Source: Dorea sp. AF36-15AT | GTDB taxonomy: Bacteria > Bacillota > Clostridia > Lachnospirales > Lachnospiraceae | Assembly: GCF_003477705.1 (NCBI RefSeq) | Contig: NZ_QUDV01000002.1 | Location: 124,001 to 188,000, forward strand | Direction of reading: 5' to 3' | Length of the DNA: 64,000 bases | The notes under the pieces: model-generated | The model's input: the letters and a program-made list of their open reading frames with translations, nothing else | What the model was told of the DNA's origin: nothing | Database searches by the model: none | Translations under genes and position numbers: made by a program | Part shown: positions 42,152-50,721 of the stretch, piece after piece | Layout: every line of letters starts with the position of its first letter | Position numbering within the stretch: position 1 is the stretch's first letter

Positions 42152-42750
42152 GGGGTAAACTGCATCATTCCTGACATGATACATCCACCTTTTGCTCCGC
42201 AGGAGGCGATTTCTGCAGCTTGATCCGGTGCAATTGTGTGAGTATCAGCATCCAACTGGATTCCGCCGATGGCATAGACCGGGATGGATACGCTCTTACA
42301 GACATTTCTTAAAAAGTCCAGTCCCCGAGGTGCCAGCCCCTTTTTACAGTCTGTGACATAGACGTGTCCGGCGGTTACGTAAGTCGCGCCAAGTCTCTCT
42401 GCTTCCATAGCATCTTCGACAGAGTGCACAGAAGAACCGATCTGTGTAAAATCGTTCAGTTCATGTGCATATTCTCGGAGAAGTGGAAGGGGCAGGTGGA
42501 TAGAAGTGCAGCCAAGTGCCCGTGCGGCATCCGGGTAGGTGTGGAGAACACATGGTACTTCATAGGAGTGACAGAGCTCCAGCACCTGTGCCGCCAGTTT
42601 TTCATATTCCTGTGCCGGCAGGTCTTTTTCCCGCAGAATGATAAACGCAGGATGTGTCTGACAGACCATTTCCAGCTGTTCCGGAAATGGCCTGTGACAG
42701 AGACTGCGGTTCGTGACTGCGACAACCTGCATTTCTTTAGACGTATACAT
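42148..42750 (-). CDS. tenI: Thiazole tautomerase (TenI)-like / ThiE-family protein
   Basis: A 200-aa TIM-barrel protein of the ThiE/TenI family, last gene of the thi operon. The active-site segment reads TAGHVYVTDCKKGLAPRG, close to the GHVFETDCKKGL segment of Bacillus TenI with its catalytic His, rather than the GP-I-F/Y-P-T-x-TK segment of thiamine-phosphate synthase. It would therefore aromatise the thiazole made by ThiG. The start could be 42750 (overlapping thiH) or the Met at 42732. A ThiE function cannot be ruled out without structural comparison. Confidence 0.8.
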   Translation of the reverse strand: MYTSKEMQVVAVTNRSLCHRPFPEQLEMVCQTHPAFIILREKDLPAQEYEKLAAQVLELCHSYEVPCVLHTYPDAARALGCTSIHLPLPLLREYAHELNDFTQIGSSVHSVEDAMEAERLGATYVTAGHVYVTDCKKGLAPRGLDFLRNVCKSVSIPVYAIGGIQLDADTHTIAPDQAAEIASCGAKGGCIMSGMMQFTP

Positions 42751-43963
42751 AGTCGTTCATGACCGGCTGGAGATGATTCTGAACCAGCGCCTGATAGACT
42801 TCATCTACGCTTCTTCCGTCAGAGATCTCGAACTGGTCGTCTCCTTTTTCTTCAATCTCATCGACGTGTTCACCGATTCCGGTGCTGACTCCGGCAGAAA
42901 TTTTGGTAGCCGCGATCTGCACCAGGTTATCCCTTACGCGGGCACATTCTCTGGTAGAGATAGTGATACTTGCAAATGGCATCAGCAGCCGATATGCGCA
43001 GACAACCTGCAACAGCTGTGCCTCGTGTACATCCATCGGATTGATCCGGTCATTGTTGATGATCGGACGGAGTCTCGGACAGGAAAATGCAATCTCGGCA
43101 TGTGGGTATTTGCGCTGCAGGAGCCATGCATGATAGCCTGTGGCAAATGCGTCCTTGCGGAAATCATCCAGCCCTAAGAGAGCACCGAATCCGACACCGC
43201 GCATGCCGCCCATCAGTGCGCGTTCCTGTGCATTGACACGATATGGGAAGATACGCTTGTGTCCGGCGAGGTGGAGTGTTTCGTATTTGTCGGAATTGTA
43301 AGTTTCCTGGAATACGGTTACGTAGTCGGCTCCGCATTCGTGCAGGTAAGCATATTCATCGGAATTCATAGGGTAGACTTCTAATCCGATGACTTTGAAA
43401 TATTTTCTTGCAATCTTACATGCCTCGCCGATGTATTTGACGTCAGATTTGACACGGCTCTCTCCGGTCAGGATCAGGATTTCCTGTAGTCCGGATTTGG
43501 CAATGGCAGCCATTTCCATGTCAATCTGCTCTGCGTTAAGCATCGCACGGCGAATCTTGTTGTGACAGTTAAATCCGCAGTAAATGCAGTAGTTCTCGCA
43601 GTAGTTGGCAATGTACAGCGGCGTAAACATATTAACGCTGTTGCCGAAGTGCTTTCTGGTCTCGCGCTGCGCAGCCTGTGCGATCTCTTCCAGAAATGGA
43701 AGTGCAGCAGGAGAAAGGAGTGCGGCAAAGTCTTTCGGTGTTACCGGATCTGCCTGCAGTGCCCGGCGCACATCAGCAGCCGTATAGCTGTCATAGTCAT
43801 AGTTTTTGGATGCTTCTACCACCTGATCCATAATGTCAGAACCTGGATCCTCCATACCTGGCAGGTAGGTCATGTGGTCAATACGGTTTTTCTTCTGATC
43901 TTCCAGAATTTCTTCGTTCAGAATACTTTCGTTCAAATGTTCTTCTGTTGCATGTTCTTTCAT
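42737..43963 (-). CDS. thiH: 2-iminoacetate synthase ThiH
   Basis: A 408-aa radical SAM enzyme that splits tyrosine to p-cresol and dehydroglycine for thiazole formation. The cluster motif C-x3-C-x2-C appears as NYCENYCIYCGFNC near residue 120, followed by ILILTGESR and the BATS-type C-terminal domain. The anaerobic ThiH rather than oxygen-using ThiO fits an anaerobe. ATG 43963 follows AGGAGGGAGAGCA. It lies 18 bases after thiG and overlaps the tenI-like gene. Confidence 0.94.
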   Translation of the reverse strand: MKEHATEEHLNESILNEEILEDQKKNRIDHMTYLPGMEDPGSDIMDQVVEASKNYDYDSYTAADVRRALQADPVTPKDFAALLSPAALPFLEEIAQAAQRETRKHFGNSVNMFTPLYIANYCENYCIYCGFNCHNKIRRAMLNAEQIDMEMAAIAKSGLQEILILTGESRVKSDVKYIGEACKIARKYFKVIGLEVYPMNSDEYAYLHECGADYVTVFQETYNSDKYETLHLAGHKRIFPYRVNAQERALMGGMRGVGFGALLGLDDFRKDAFATGYHAWLLQRKYPHAEIAFSCPRLRPIINNDRINPMDVHEAQLLQVVCAYRLLMPFASITISTRECARVRDNLVQIAATKISAGVSTGIGEHVDEIEEKGDDQFEISDGRSVDEVYQALVQNHLQPVMNDYVYV

Positions 43964-43981
43964 AATGCTCTCCCTCCTGAC

Positions 43982-44758
43982 TTACTCGTGTAAGAATCCG
44001 GTCAGTGGTGAAGAAGCGCTTGCACCACGATCCAGAGTTCTTCCAGGACCTGCGAGATAAGCATTACGTCCGGCAATGATAGCGTCGCGGAATGCAGAAG
44101 CCATGAGAGCAACATCTCCTGAGGTTGCAATAGCTGTGTTTGCCATGATAGCTGCTGCACCCATTTCCATTGCTTCACATGCCTGAGACGGACGGCCAAG
44201 ACCTGCATCTACGATAACCGGAAGATCGATCTCGTTGATCAGGATCTGGATAAATTCCTTGGTGCAGAGACCTTTGTTAGATCCGATCGGAGCGCCGAGA
44301 GGCATGATACAGGCAGCACCTGCATTGGCCAGATCTCTTGCAGCATTCAAATCCGGATACATGTAAGGCATAACAGTAAATCCTTCCTTTGCCAGCATCT
44401 CGGTAGCTTTGATAGTTTCGTAGTTATCCGGCAGCAGATATCTGGAGTCATGGATAACTTCTACTTTTACAAAATCACCGCAGCCAAGCTCTCTGGAAAG
44501 CTTTGCAATGCGAACAGCTTCCTCTGCGGTTCTTGCACCGGAAGTATTTGGCAGCAGGGTAACATTTTCCGGAATGTAATCCAAGATGTTAGCAAGTCCG
44601 CCTTCATTTGCACGGCGGATAGCCAGGGTAACGATTTCGGTTCCGGCATTCTCAACGCATGCCTTTACCAGATCCAGCGAAAATTTGCCGGAGCCAAGGA
44701 TAAAGCGGGAGGTAAATTCGTGACCGCCCAGTGACCATTTGTCAGTTGTCTGATTCAT
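43982..44758 (-). CDS. thiG: Thiazole synthase ThiG
   Basis: A 258-aa TIM-barrel enzyme that builds the thiazole phosphate from deoxyxylulose-5-phosphate, ThiS-thiocarboxylate and dehydroglycine. It shows FILGSGKFS, the Schiff-base Lys region VKVEVIHD, and [23 protein letters not shown] with the phosphate loop. ATG 44758 follows AAGAAGG; the longer frame to 44824 overlaps thiS. It is 58 bases downstream of thiS in the same operon. Confidence 0.94.
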   Translation of the reverse strand: MNQTTDKWSLGGHEFTSRFILGSGKFSLDLVKACVENAGTEIVTLAIRRANEGGLANILDYIPENVTLLPNTSGARTAEEAVRIAKLSRELGCGDFVKVEVIHDSRYLLPDNYETIKATEMLAKEGFTVMPYMYPDLNAARDLANAGAACIMPLGAPIGSNKGLCTKEFIQILINEIDLPVIVDAGLGRPSQACEAMEMGAAAIMANTAIATSGDVALMASAFRDAIIAGRNAYLAGPGRTLDRGASASSPLTGFLHE

Positions 44759-44816
44759 AATAAATAACCTTCTTTCGTGAATAATATTGATGTTGGTTTG
44801 CTCATCTGAAGGCAGG

Positions 44817-45014
44817 TTAGCCACCGCCTACGAATGTTACAATTTCCAATGTGTCGCATTCGGTGAGCATGGTATCTGCAAAATGCGCTTTGGACAGAAT
44901 CTTGTGATTCAACTCTACAGCAATGCGACCAGCCGAATACTGGTTCGTTTCCAGATATTCAGCAACCGACATTGGATGTGGAAGTTCTACATTCTTTCCG
45001 TTCACAGTGATCAT
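44817..45014 (-). CDS. thiS: Sulfur carrier protein ThiS
   Basis: A 65-aa ubiquitin-like protein ending in FVGGG; the terminal Gly-Gly becomes the thiocarboxylate that donates sulfur to the thiazole. [21 protein letters not shown] is the typical start (ATG 45014 after AAAGGAGCGC). The adenylating enzyme ThiF is not in this operon and must be encoded elsewhere. First structural gene behind the attenuator-like leader. Confidence 0.93.
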   Translation of the reverse strand: MITVNGKNVELPHPMSVAEYLETNQYSAGRIAVELNHKILSKAHFADTMLTECDTLEIVTFVGGG

Positions 45015-45071
45015 AGTGCGCTCCTTTCCTGAGAGAGTTAATTCGTTGCGACGTTTCAGAGCCTGTCTCGA

Positions 45072-45200
45072 TTACGCTGTAAATCTGCATGGCTCTGAGA
45101 CGTTACAAAAAAAGAGTCCACAAAAGAATACACCCGCGGTGGTGCACCCCTTCATGAACTCCTGTTCAATCTCAAAATCAATCGTATGCCGATAAAACAT
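45072..45200 (-). CDS. Possible 42-codon leader ORF of the thi operon
   Basis: On the minus strand, from ATG 45200 to TAA 45072, a 42-aa frame with four cysteines reads through the terminator hairpin. It starts MFYRHTIDFEIEQEF and continues with GCTTAGVFFCGLFFC. The ATG lies ~14 bases after the predicted transcript start, with no clear Shine-Dalgarno, so translation is doubtful. If translated, ribosomes would disrupt the terminator. It may equally be chance. Confidence 0.2.
   Translation of the reverse strand: MFYRHTIDFEIEQEFMKGCTTAGVFFCGLFFCNVSEPCRFTA
45107..45161 (-). terminator. Attenuator-like terminator in the thiS leader
   Basis: On the minus strand, the arm starting GAGTTCATGAAGGGGTGC pairs along ~21 positions (many G-T) with the arm ending GGACTC, around ACCGC, followed by T7. 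It lies between promoter and thiS, ~90 bases before the gene, where it would stop transcription unless prevented. A second stem, CAGAGCC/GGCTCTG, lies between it and thiS. Confidence 0.7.
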
Positions 45201-45220
45201 ATTCGGTTTTACTAACCAAA

Positions 45221-45249
45221 AGTATACGGAGTTTTTGGCGGGATGTCAA
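45221..45249 (-). promoter_or_regulatory. Promoter of the thiSGH-tenI operon
   Basis: On the minus strand: perfect TTGACA, 17 bases, TATACT. Confidence 0.8.
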
Positions 45250-45349
45250 ACATTTTGTCACCAAATCTGGAAAAATACGGTCGCCATGGAATAAGAAGAA
45301 AAAATGGAGTCATACTACCATTGTTCATAAAATACAAGGAGGAGTTACC

Positions 45350-45808
45350 ATGATATTATCAGAAAAAGAACGCACTACGATTGAGGATTTACAGACACAG
45401 GAGAAAAGCTGTATTGAGAAATACGGAATGTACGCCGGGCAGGCAAAGGATCCTGAGTTGAAGAAGCTGTTTCAGACATTGCAGAGTAAAGAAAGAGAGC
45501 ATTACGATTCACTCGGAAGAGTCTTGAAAGGCACAGTACCGTCGTGTGACTGCAACGACACGGCAGGGCGTGATTATGAACCGAAAGCGACATATACAGC
45601 CATGAGTTCACCGGAAGAAAAAACAAAGGATGCATTTCTTGCAACGGACTGTATTGGAACGGAAAAACTGGTGTCAGGAGAATATAATACTAACGTATTT
45701 GCATTTGGAAATACAGAAGTCAGGAAGCTACTGGCGGACATTCAGGTAGAAGAACAGAATCATGCAGAAATGCTGTATAAGTATAAAATGGTGAATGGGA
45801 TGAAGTGA
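45350..45808 (+). CDS. CotF-family spore coat / ferritin-like protein
   Basis: A 152-aa, all-helical protein. The start SEKERTTIEDLQTQEKSCIEKYGMYA and the second half DAFLATDCIGTEKLVSGEYNTNVFAF with IQVEEQNHAEMLYKYK match CotF-type coat proteins, which have a ferritin-like four-helix shape. This suggests a spore-forming lineage. ATG 45350 follows AAGGAGGAGTTACC. It is divergent from the thi operon and monocistronic. Confidence 0.83.
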   Translation: MILSEKERTTIEDLQTQEKSCIEKYGMYAGQAKDPELKKLFQTLQSKEREHYDSLGRVLKGTVPSCDCNDTAGRDYEPKATYTAMSSPEEKTKDAFLATDCIGTEKLVSGEYNTNVFAFGNTEVRKLLADIQVEEQNHAEMLYKYKMVNGMK

Positions 45809-45838
45809 AAATTGCCGGGCAGCGGAAGTGGATCATGA

Positions 45839-46726
45839 TTAAGTCTGAAAAGTAGACTCGTCACCATGCAGTATCCGGATAAAGTCGCGGAGATAAGGCT
45901 TATTCCGGTAAGATTTGTAATATAATCCAAAAGAATATATATCATTATTGCAGAGAGTGCGCTTCGTTAGGTGCTGATATGCGGGGAGGCGGATATCTGG
46001 AAGCAGTGCTACACCGTATCCTGCATCAGCCAGAAGGAGCGCATTTTCTGTTGTTTCACAGTAATATAACTGGGATGGTTTCTTGTTCTTTGCAAATTCC
46101 CATTGTCCGTTGTAGACGGTTGGGGAGATTACACCCGGATCGTATAGAATAATAGCATAATCGTTCAGATCATTTGCGGTAACCTGCTTCTTCTGACTCA
46201 GCGGGAGTGTGTCCCGGAACAGACAGGCAAAGCGTGGGCGGCACAATTCTTTATAATGAAGAGAATCTTTGACGCCGGGAGCATGGAATCCCACAGTAAC
46301 GTCCAAAGCTTCACGTTTCAGGGCATCTGGAAAATGTGTTTCCGGAAGAATGAGAACCTTTGGGTGGAGCATAGGATAAATATCCTTCATTTGTTCCAGT
46401 GTATTAGAAAGTAGTTCCATATGTAATGGATTGGCACAGCCAATGTGAAAATCGATGATCTTAGACTCATCCTGACTGGCAAAACGCTGGATGGAACGTC
46501 TGGCAGTATTAACCATAAGCTGTGCATCTGACTGGAAGATACGTCCGTTCTCTGTGAGGCGTACCATTCTTGTGCTGCGGATAAAAAGCTGAGTGCCCAG
46601 TTCTTCTTCTAAAGTATGAATCTGTCTGGTGATGGCTGGCTGAGAGACATTTAATTGTCTGGAAGCCCTGGCGAAGTTCAGGTGCTCAGCTACAGCCAGA
46701 AAACATTCTATTTGAAATATTGTCAT
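45839..46726 (-). CDS. LysR-family transcriptional regulator
   Basis: A 295-aa LTTR. The N-terminal helix-turn-helix is FLAVAEHLNFARASRQLNVSQPAITRQIHTLEEELG; the effector domain follows (DFHIGCANPLHMELLSNTL ... LLADAGYGVALLPDI). ATG 46726 follows CAGGAGGTATGCA. It is divergent from the DUF2798 membrane gene, its likely target. The 149-base region between them contains the imperfect palindrome ATTATTAATTC...GTTATTAATAAT. Effector unknown. Confidence 0.87.
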   Translation of the reverse strand: MTIFQIECFLAVAEHLNFARASRQLNVSQPAITRQIHTLEEELGTQLFIRSTRMVRLTENGRIFQSDAQLMVNTARRSIQRFASQDESKIIDFHIGCANPLHMELLSNTLEQMKDIYPMLHPKVLILPETHFPDALKREALDVTVGFHAPGVKDSLHYKELCRPRFACLFRDTLPLSQKKQVTANDLNDYAIILYDPGVISPTVYNGQWEFAKNKKPSQLYYCETTENALLLADAGYGVALLPDIRLPAYQHLTKRTLCNNDIYSFGLYYKSYRNKPYLRDFIRILHGDESTFQT

Positions 46727-46875
46727 TGCATACCTCCTGAAAAACTCAAAGTGAATTATTATTAATTCGATTCTGTTATTAATAATAGCATTTTTTGAAT
46801 TCTAATACAAAGCATTCTGTTGTAAAATGTTTGATTGTATCTGAAAGATAAAAAGAATGACAGGAGGAAAATGAT

Positions 46876-47361
46876 ATGCCAATGCATAAAAGAGAAAGTT
46901 TGATTTATACGATTATGATGTGTTTTACCATGGTGCTGTGGATGAGTATTTATAATGTAACACTGCACATGGGCGTTTTAAATATGGAGACGATTAAGGA
47001 AGCGTGGCTTGGATTCCCGATCGCCTATGTCTTTGCGATGCTGTGTGACTGGTTTGTAGTATCTGGGCCGGCAAAAGGATTTGCATTCCGTTTTCTGGTA
47101 AACCCGGACAGCAGTACGATGAAAAAAGTGATTGCAGTATCTTGCTGTATGGTAGTTCCGATGGTAATTATCATGTCATTTTATGGCGGAGTGGAAGCCT
47201 GTGTGAGATCAGGAGAGTGGAGTGCACTGCCAATCATCTGGCTGACCAATATTCCGAAGAACTTTATTATGGCGTTGCCGTTTCAGCTGATCGTTGCGGG
47301 ACCGCTTGTGAGAAAAGTATTCCGTACGGCATTTCCGGTAGGAACCGTACTTGCGGAGTAA
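46876..47361 (+). CDS. DUF2798-type membrane protein
   Basis: A 161-aa protein with about four helices arranged as two similar halves. Each half has a pattern of helix, short acidic/polar loop, W-x-P/A and helix (MSIYNVTLHMG...AWLGFPIAYVFAM; MSFYGGVEACV...IWLTNIPKNFIMALP). This agrees with DUF2798, a family of small membrane proteins of unknown function. ATG 46876 follows ACAGGAGGAAAATGAT. Regulated probably by the divergent LysR protein. Confidence 0.75.
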   Translation: MPMHKRESLIYTIMMCFTMVLWMSIYNVTLHMGVLNMETIKEAWLGFPIAYVFAMLCDWFVVSGPAKGFAFRFLVNPDSSTMKKVIAVSCCMVVPMVIIMSFYGGVEACVRSGEWSALPIIWLTNIPKNFIMALPFQLIVAGPLVRKVFRTAFPVGTVLAE

Positions 47362-47400
47362 TTTATAGAATATTAGGTTTATAGAAAGTTTATAATTAAA

Positions 47401-47427
47401 TTAGCACTCATCTCTTTACAGTGCTAA
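47401..47427. promoter_or_regulatory. CIRCE operator (HrcA site)
   Basis: TTAGCACTC, 9 bases and CAGTGCTAA match the CIRCE consensus TTAGCACTC-N9-GAGTGCTAA with one mismatch. A TATAAT at 47440-47445 follows, so the operator overlaps the -35 region of the hsp20 promoter. Confidence 0.85.
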
Positions 47428-47516
47428 CAAAGTGTGTTATATAATATATATAGCAAATAAAACAAACACACTTGAGGGACGAAGATCCCGATAGCTATAG
47501 ATGAGGAGGATGCTTT

Positions 47517-47942
47517 ATGGTATTGGCTAACAGAGGTTATAACAGTTTATTTGATAATATGTTTCGCGATCCGTTTTATGGACGCAGCCAGGAGCGCACA
47601 GAGACGCAGGTAATGCGGACTGATATTTACGAGAAAGATGGCAATTATCTGATTGAGATGGATCTTCCGGGTTACAGCAAGTCTGATATTCAGGCTGATC
47701 TGAAGGAAGGTTATCTGACGATCACTGCTCATGATAATGAGACGGATGAGGAGAAGAAAGCCAAAGGCAAATGTATCCACAAGGAGCGTTATACCGGCAC
47801 CTGCAGCAGAAAGTTTTATGTAGGTGAGGATCTGACGCAGGAGGATATCAAGGCAGCATTTAATGATGGAGTGCTGAAGCTGATCGTGCCAAAAGAGATC
47901 AAGAAAGTCGAAGAAGAGCCGAAGTTTATTACCATTGAGTAA
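47517..47942 (+). CDS. Hsp20/alpha-crystallin family small heat-shock protein
   Basis: A 141-aa ATP-independent chaperone that holds unfolding proteins. The alpha-crystallin domain spans ~35-130: MRTDIYEKDGNYLIEMDLPGY at its start and DGVLKLIVPK (A/G-x-L motif) near the end; a short N-terminal arm with FRDPFYG precedes it. The CIRCE element upstream predicts HrcA repression and heat induction. ATG 47517 follows GAGGAGGATGC. A terminator follows. Confidence 0.92.
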   Translation: MVLANRGYNSLFDNMFRDPFYGRSQERTETQVMRTDIYEKDGNYLIEMDLPGYSKSDIQADLKEGYLTITAHDNETDEEKKAKGKCIHKERYTGTCSRKFYVGEDLTQEDIKAAFNDGVLKLIVPKEIKKVEEEPKFITIE

Positions 47943-47983
47943 TGGGATTCGGAAAGTTCGCACAATGAGTGCTTTATCACAGG

Positions 47984-48014
47984 TGGAGATCGGAGATTCC
48001 GGTCTCCATTTTTT
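47984..48014 (+). terminator. Terminator after hsp20
   Basis: TGGAGATCGGA pairs with TCCGGTCTCCA (one mismatch) and is followed by T6. Confidence 0.75.
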
Positions 48015-48087
48015 ATGCCATTTTTTGCGGGAATGTGTTATAATGGGCGGTACGAAAAAGAGAAAGAATTGGAGGAAATGAGAATCA

Positions 48088-49446
48088 ATGAAAAGAGAGA
48101 GCTTTAAGAGCCGTCTTGGCTTCTTGCTGGTCAGCGCAGGATGTGCGATCGGTATCGGCAATGTATGGAGATTTCCATATGTGGCAGGACAGAACGGAGG
48201 AGGTTTTTTCGTATTATTATATCTGATTTTCCTGGTAAGCATGGGACTTCCGGTATTAACTATGGAGCTTGCGGTAGGACGTGCGAGTCGTAAAAGTGCG
48301 GTTATGGGTTACAAGGCGCTTGAGAAGCCTGGCAGCAAATGGCATATTCACGGATGGTTCTGCATCCTTGGGTGTTATGTGTTGATGATGTATTATACAA
48401 CGGTATGCGGCTGGATGATCAGTTACTTTTTTAAATTTTTGACAGGAGAATTTAAGCCGGGGATGAATGCAGATCAGGTAGGAGCAGCATTCGGAGGACT
48501 GCTTGCATCACCGGGACAGATGGGCGCATGGATGGCAGTATCTGTTGTGGCTGGTTTCTTTGTATGTTCTAAGGGACTACAGGATGGTTTGGAGAAGATC
48601 AGTAAGTTTATGATGGTGGCACTGATGGTACTGATCCTGGTACTGGCAGTACACAGCCTGGTGCTTCCAGGTGCGGGAGAAGGACTGAAGTTTTATCTGG
48701 TTCCAAGTGTGGACAAGATTCAGGAAGTCGGCATCCGTAATGTGGTAACCGCTGCGATGAATCAGGCATTCTTTACATTGAGCCTTGGAATTGCAGCAAT
48801 GGAAATTTTCGGAAGTTATATGTCTAAGGATCACACCCTTCCGGGAGAGGCAGCAAGCATCTGCGGACTGGATACATTTGTAGCACTGATGGCTGGTATG
48901 ATCATTTTTCCGGCATGTTTTTCATATGGAGTACAGCCGGATGCAGGTCCGTCACTGATTTTTGTGACGCTTCCGAATGTATTTGTAAATATGGCGGGCG
49001 GACGCGTATGGGGAGCACTGTTCTTCCTGTTTATGGTGTTTGCAAGCTTTTCTACTGTTATTGCAGTATTTGAAAATATTATTTCATTCAGCATGGATAT
49101 GTTTGGCATAGAACGTAAGAAAGCATCTGTGATCAACTGTGTGATCGTACTTGTTGCCAGTATCCCATGTGTACTTGGGTATAATGTATGGAGCAATCTC
49201 CATCTGATCGGAGGAAGAGATGTGCTGGACAGCGAGGACTTTATTGTCAGCAACCTGCTCTTGCCGATTGGTTCCCTCATCTATCTGCTGTTCTGTGTGA
49301 CTAAGATGGGATGGGGATTTGATAAATATCTGGATGAATGTAATCAGGGAACTGGATTACGTTTTGGTAAGTGGCTGAAACCATACTTCCAGTTTATACT
49401 TCCGATATTGATCCTGATTATTATTGTTCAGGGATTAATTGGATAA
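48088..49446 (+). CDS. Sodium-dependent transporter, SNF/NSS family
   Basis: A 452-aa secondary transporter with 11-12 helices. The family signature in helix 1, GFLLVSAGCAIGIGNVWRFPY, holds the Na+ and substrate sites, and GGGFFVLLYL follows. Bacterial members such as LeuT and MhsT import amino acids with Na+. It begins a run of four closely spaced genes (ThrE-like exporter 23 bases on, threonine aldolase, DUF3877), which hints at threonine/serine or related substrates. A TATAAT at 48039-48044 may be the promoter. Confidence 0.9.
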   Translation: MKRESFKSRLGFLLVSAGCAIGIGNVWRFPYVAGQNGGGFFVLLYLIFLVSMGLPVLTMELAVGRASRKSAVMGYKALEKPGSKWHIHGWFCILGCYVLMMYYTTVCGWMISYFFKFLTGEFKPGMNADQVGAAFGGLLASPGQMGAWMAVSVVAGFFVCSKGLQDGLEKISKFMMVALMVLILVLAVHSLVLPGAGEGLKFYLVPSVDKIQEVGIRNVVTAAMNQAFFTLSLGIAAMEIFGSYMSKDHTLPGEAASICGLDTFVALMAGMIIFPACFSYGVQPDAGPSLIFVTLPNVFVNMAGGRVWGALFFLFMVFASFSTVIAVFENIISFSMDMFGIERKKASVINCVIVLVASIPCVLGYNVWSNLHLIGGRDVLDSEDFIVSNLLLPIGSLIYLLFCVTKMGWGFDKYLDECNQGTGLRFGKWLKPYFQFILPILILIIIVQGLIG

Positions 49447-49469
49447 GTAACAGAAAGGTATAAACAAGC

Positions 49470-50678
49470 ATGGATTATGAATTGCTGTTAAATGAGATCA
49501 TTAATATAGGTAAGGAGATGATCAAGAGCGGCGCGGAGACAGATCGGGTTGAAGATAGTATGTATCGTATGCTGGAGAGCTACGATATTGGGCAGTGTAG
49601 TGTGTTCGCGATTCAGAGTAATATCCAGGTGACGATCAGATCGAAAGACGGAACGTTTATTACGCAGGTGCGCAGGGTTCACAGGACAGGATTTAACTAT
49701 GATCGTCTGGATTATCTGAATAATCTTTCCCGCTATATCTGCAGGAACCAGCCGTCTGTTGCAGAGATTCAGGAGAAGTATGATGAGGTGATGAGCCGTA
49801 AGAAACAGCCGGCGTATATTGAGTACCTGGCTTCCCTTATGGGAGGTGTTGGATTTGGCGTGTATTTTGGATGTGATCTGGAAGATACACTTGTAGGAAT
49901 TGTGGTTACTGTTCTGGTACTGGTGTGGTTTGGACGGCGTCTGAAACGCAAAGAGCATAATCTGGTCGCTTATAATCTAATCGTGTCGTTTGTGGCTACG
50001 GCAGGGATATTTGGAGCATATCATCTGGGGTTAGGCAATCATCCTGATCGTACATGCCTGGGACTCAGCATGGTACTGATCAGTGGTCTGTGCGTTGCGA
50101 ACGGACTTCGGGATCTGGTAAGCCGTGCATATCTGTCCGGATTTTTGAATATCATTCATGCTTTTGTCGGAGCTGTGGGAATTGCCTGCGGTGCAGGGCT
50201 TGCAATGATATTATTTCGTGGAGAAATGTATGAAATGTGTTTGACACCCAGTGTGCCGGCACAGCTGATATCCTGTGGCATTGCAAGTATGGGATTTGCG
50301 TGGTTATTCAAGGCAGCCGATAAGCAGGCGTTTTATGTTGGGATTGGTGGCAGCATGACCTGGGGAGCATATCTGATTGCACAGTATCTACATGGGGATA
50401 CATTTATCTGCACGATAGTAGCGGCAACTGTGGTAGCAGCCTATGCATTTATCATGTCCAGATACCATCGGGCACCGGCAACCATTTTTCTGACAACATC
50501 TATCTTGCCTGTGGTGCCTGGGGCAAACCTGTTCTATATGATGTATGGGATTGAGCAGAGAGATTATGCGATGGCAAATCAGCAGGCAATCACGCTTGCA
50601 ACAACCTGCCTTGCTATAGCATTGGGCTTTCTGCTGGTAGATGTTGCCAGTCAATATGTACACAAACAAAAAGAATAA
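49470..50678 (+). CDS. Threonine/serine exporter, ThrE family (fused two-domain form)
   Basis: A 402-aa protein. The N-terminal half (to ~250) is a ThrE/DUF1212 domain with the conserved cytoplasmic start ELLLNEIINIGKEMIKSGAETDRVEDSMYRM and then helices; the C-terminal half (~265-395) is the ThrE_2/YjjB-like domain (ISCGIASMGFAWLFKA ... TTSILPVVPGANLFYMMYG). Many bacteria encode these as two genes. Likely exports threonine or serine. It is 23 bases after the NSS gene and just before a threonine aldolase. Confidence 0.88.
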   Translation: MDYELLLNEIINIGKEMIKSGAETDRVEDSMYRMLESYDIGQCSVFAIQSNIQVTIRSKDGTFITQVRRVHRTGFNYDRLDYLNNLSRYICRNQPSVAEIQEKYDEVMSRKKQPAYIEYLASLMGGVGFGVYFGCDLEDTLVGIVVTVLVLVWFGRRLKRKEHNLVAYNLIVSFVATAGIFGAYHLGLGNHPDRTCLGLSMVLISGLCVANGLRDLVSRAYLSGFLNIIHAFVGAVGIACGAGLAMILFRGEMYEMCLTPSVPAQLISCGIASMGFAWLFKAADKQAFYVGIGGSMTWGAYLIAQYLHGDTFICTIVAATVVAAYAFIMSRYHRAPATIFLTTSILPVVPGANLFYMMYGIEQRDYAMANQQAITLATTCLAIALGFLLVDVASQYVHKQKE

Positions 50679-50721
50679 TAAAAGTATCAGGAAGAAGAAA
50701 AAATCGGAAAGGAGAATACAG

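Noticed and set aside
42364..43177. Plus-strand frames opposite the thiH/tenI genes
   Set aside because: Mirror frames of conserved thiamine genes, without initiation signals.
45107..45161. TPP riboswitch or T-box in the thiS leader
   Set aside because: The GGGGTGC and ACCGCGGGT pieces are suggestive, but the conserved CTGAGA/CCTGAT segments of TPP and the stem I and TGGN bulge of T-boxes are missing. Kept only as an attenuator-like hairpin.
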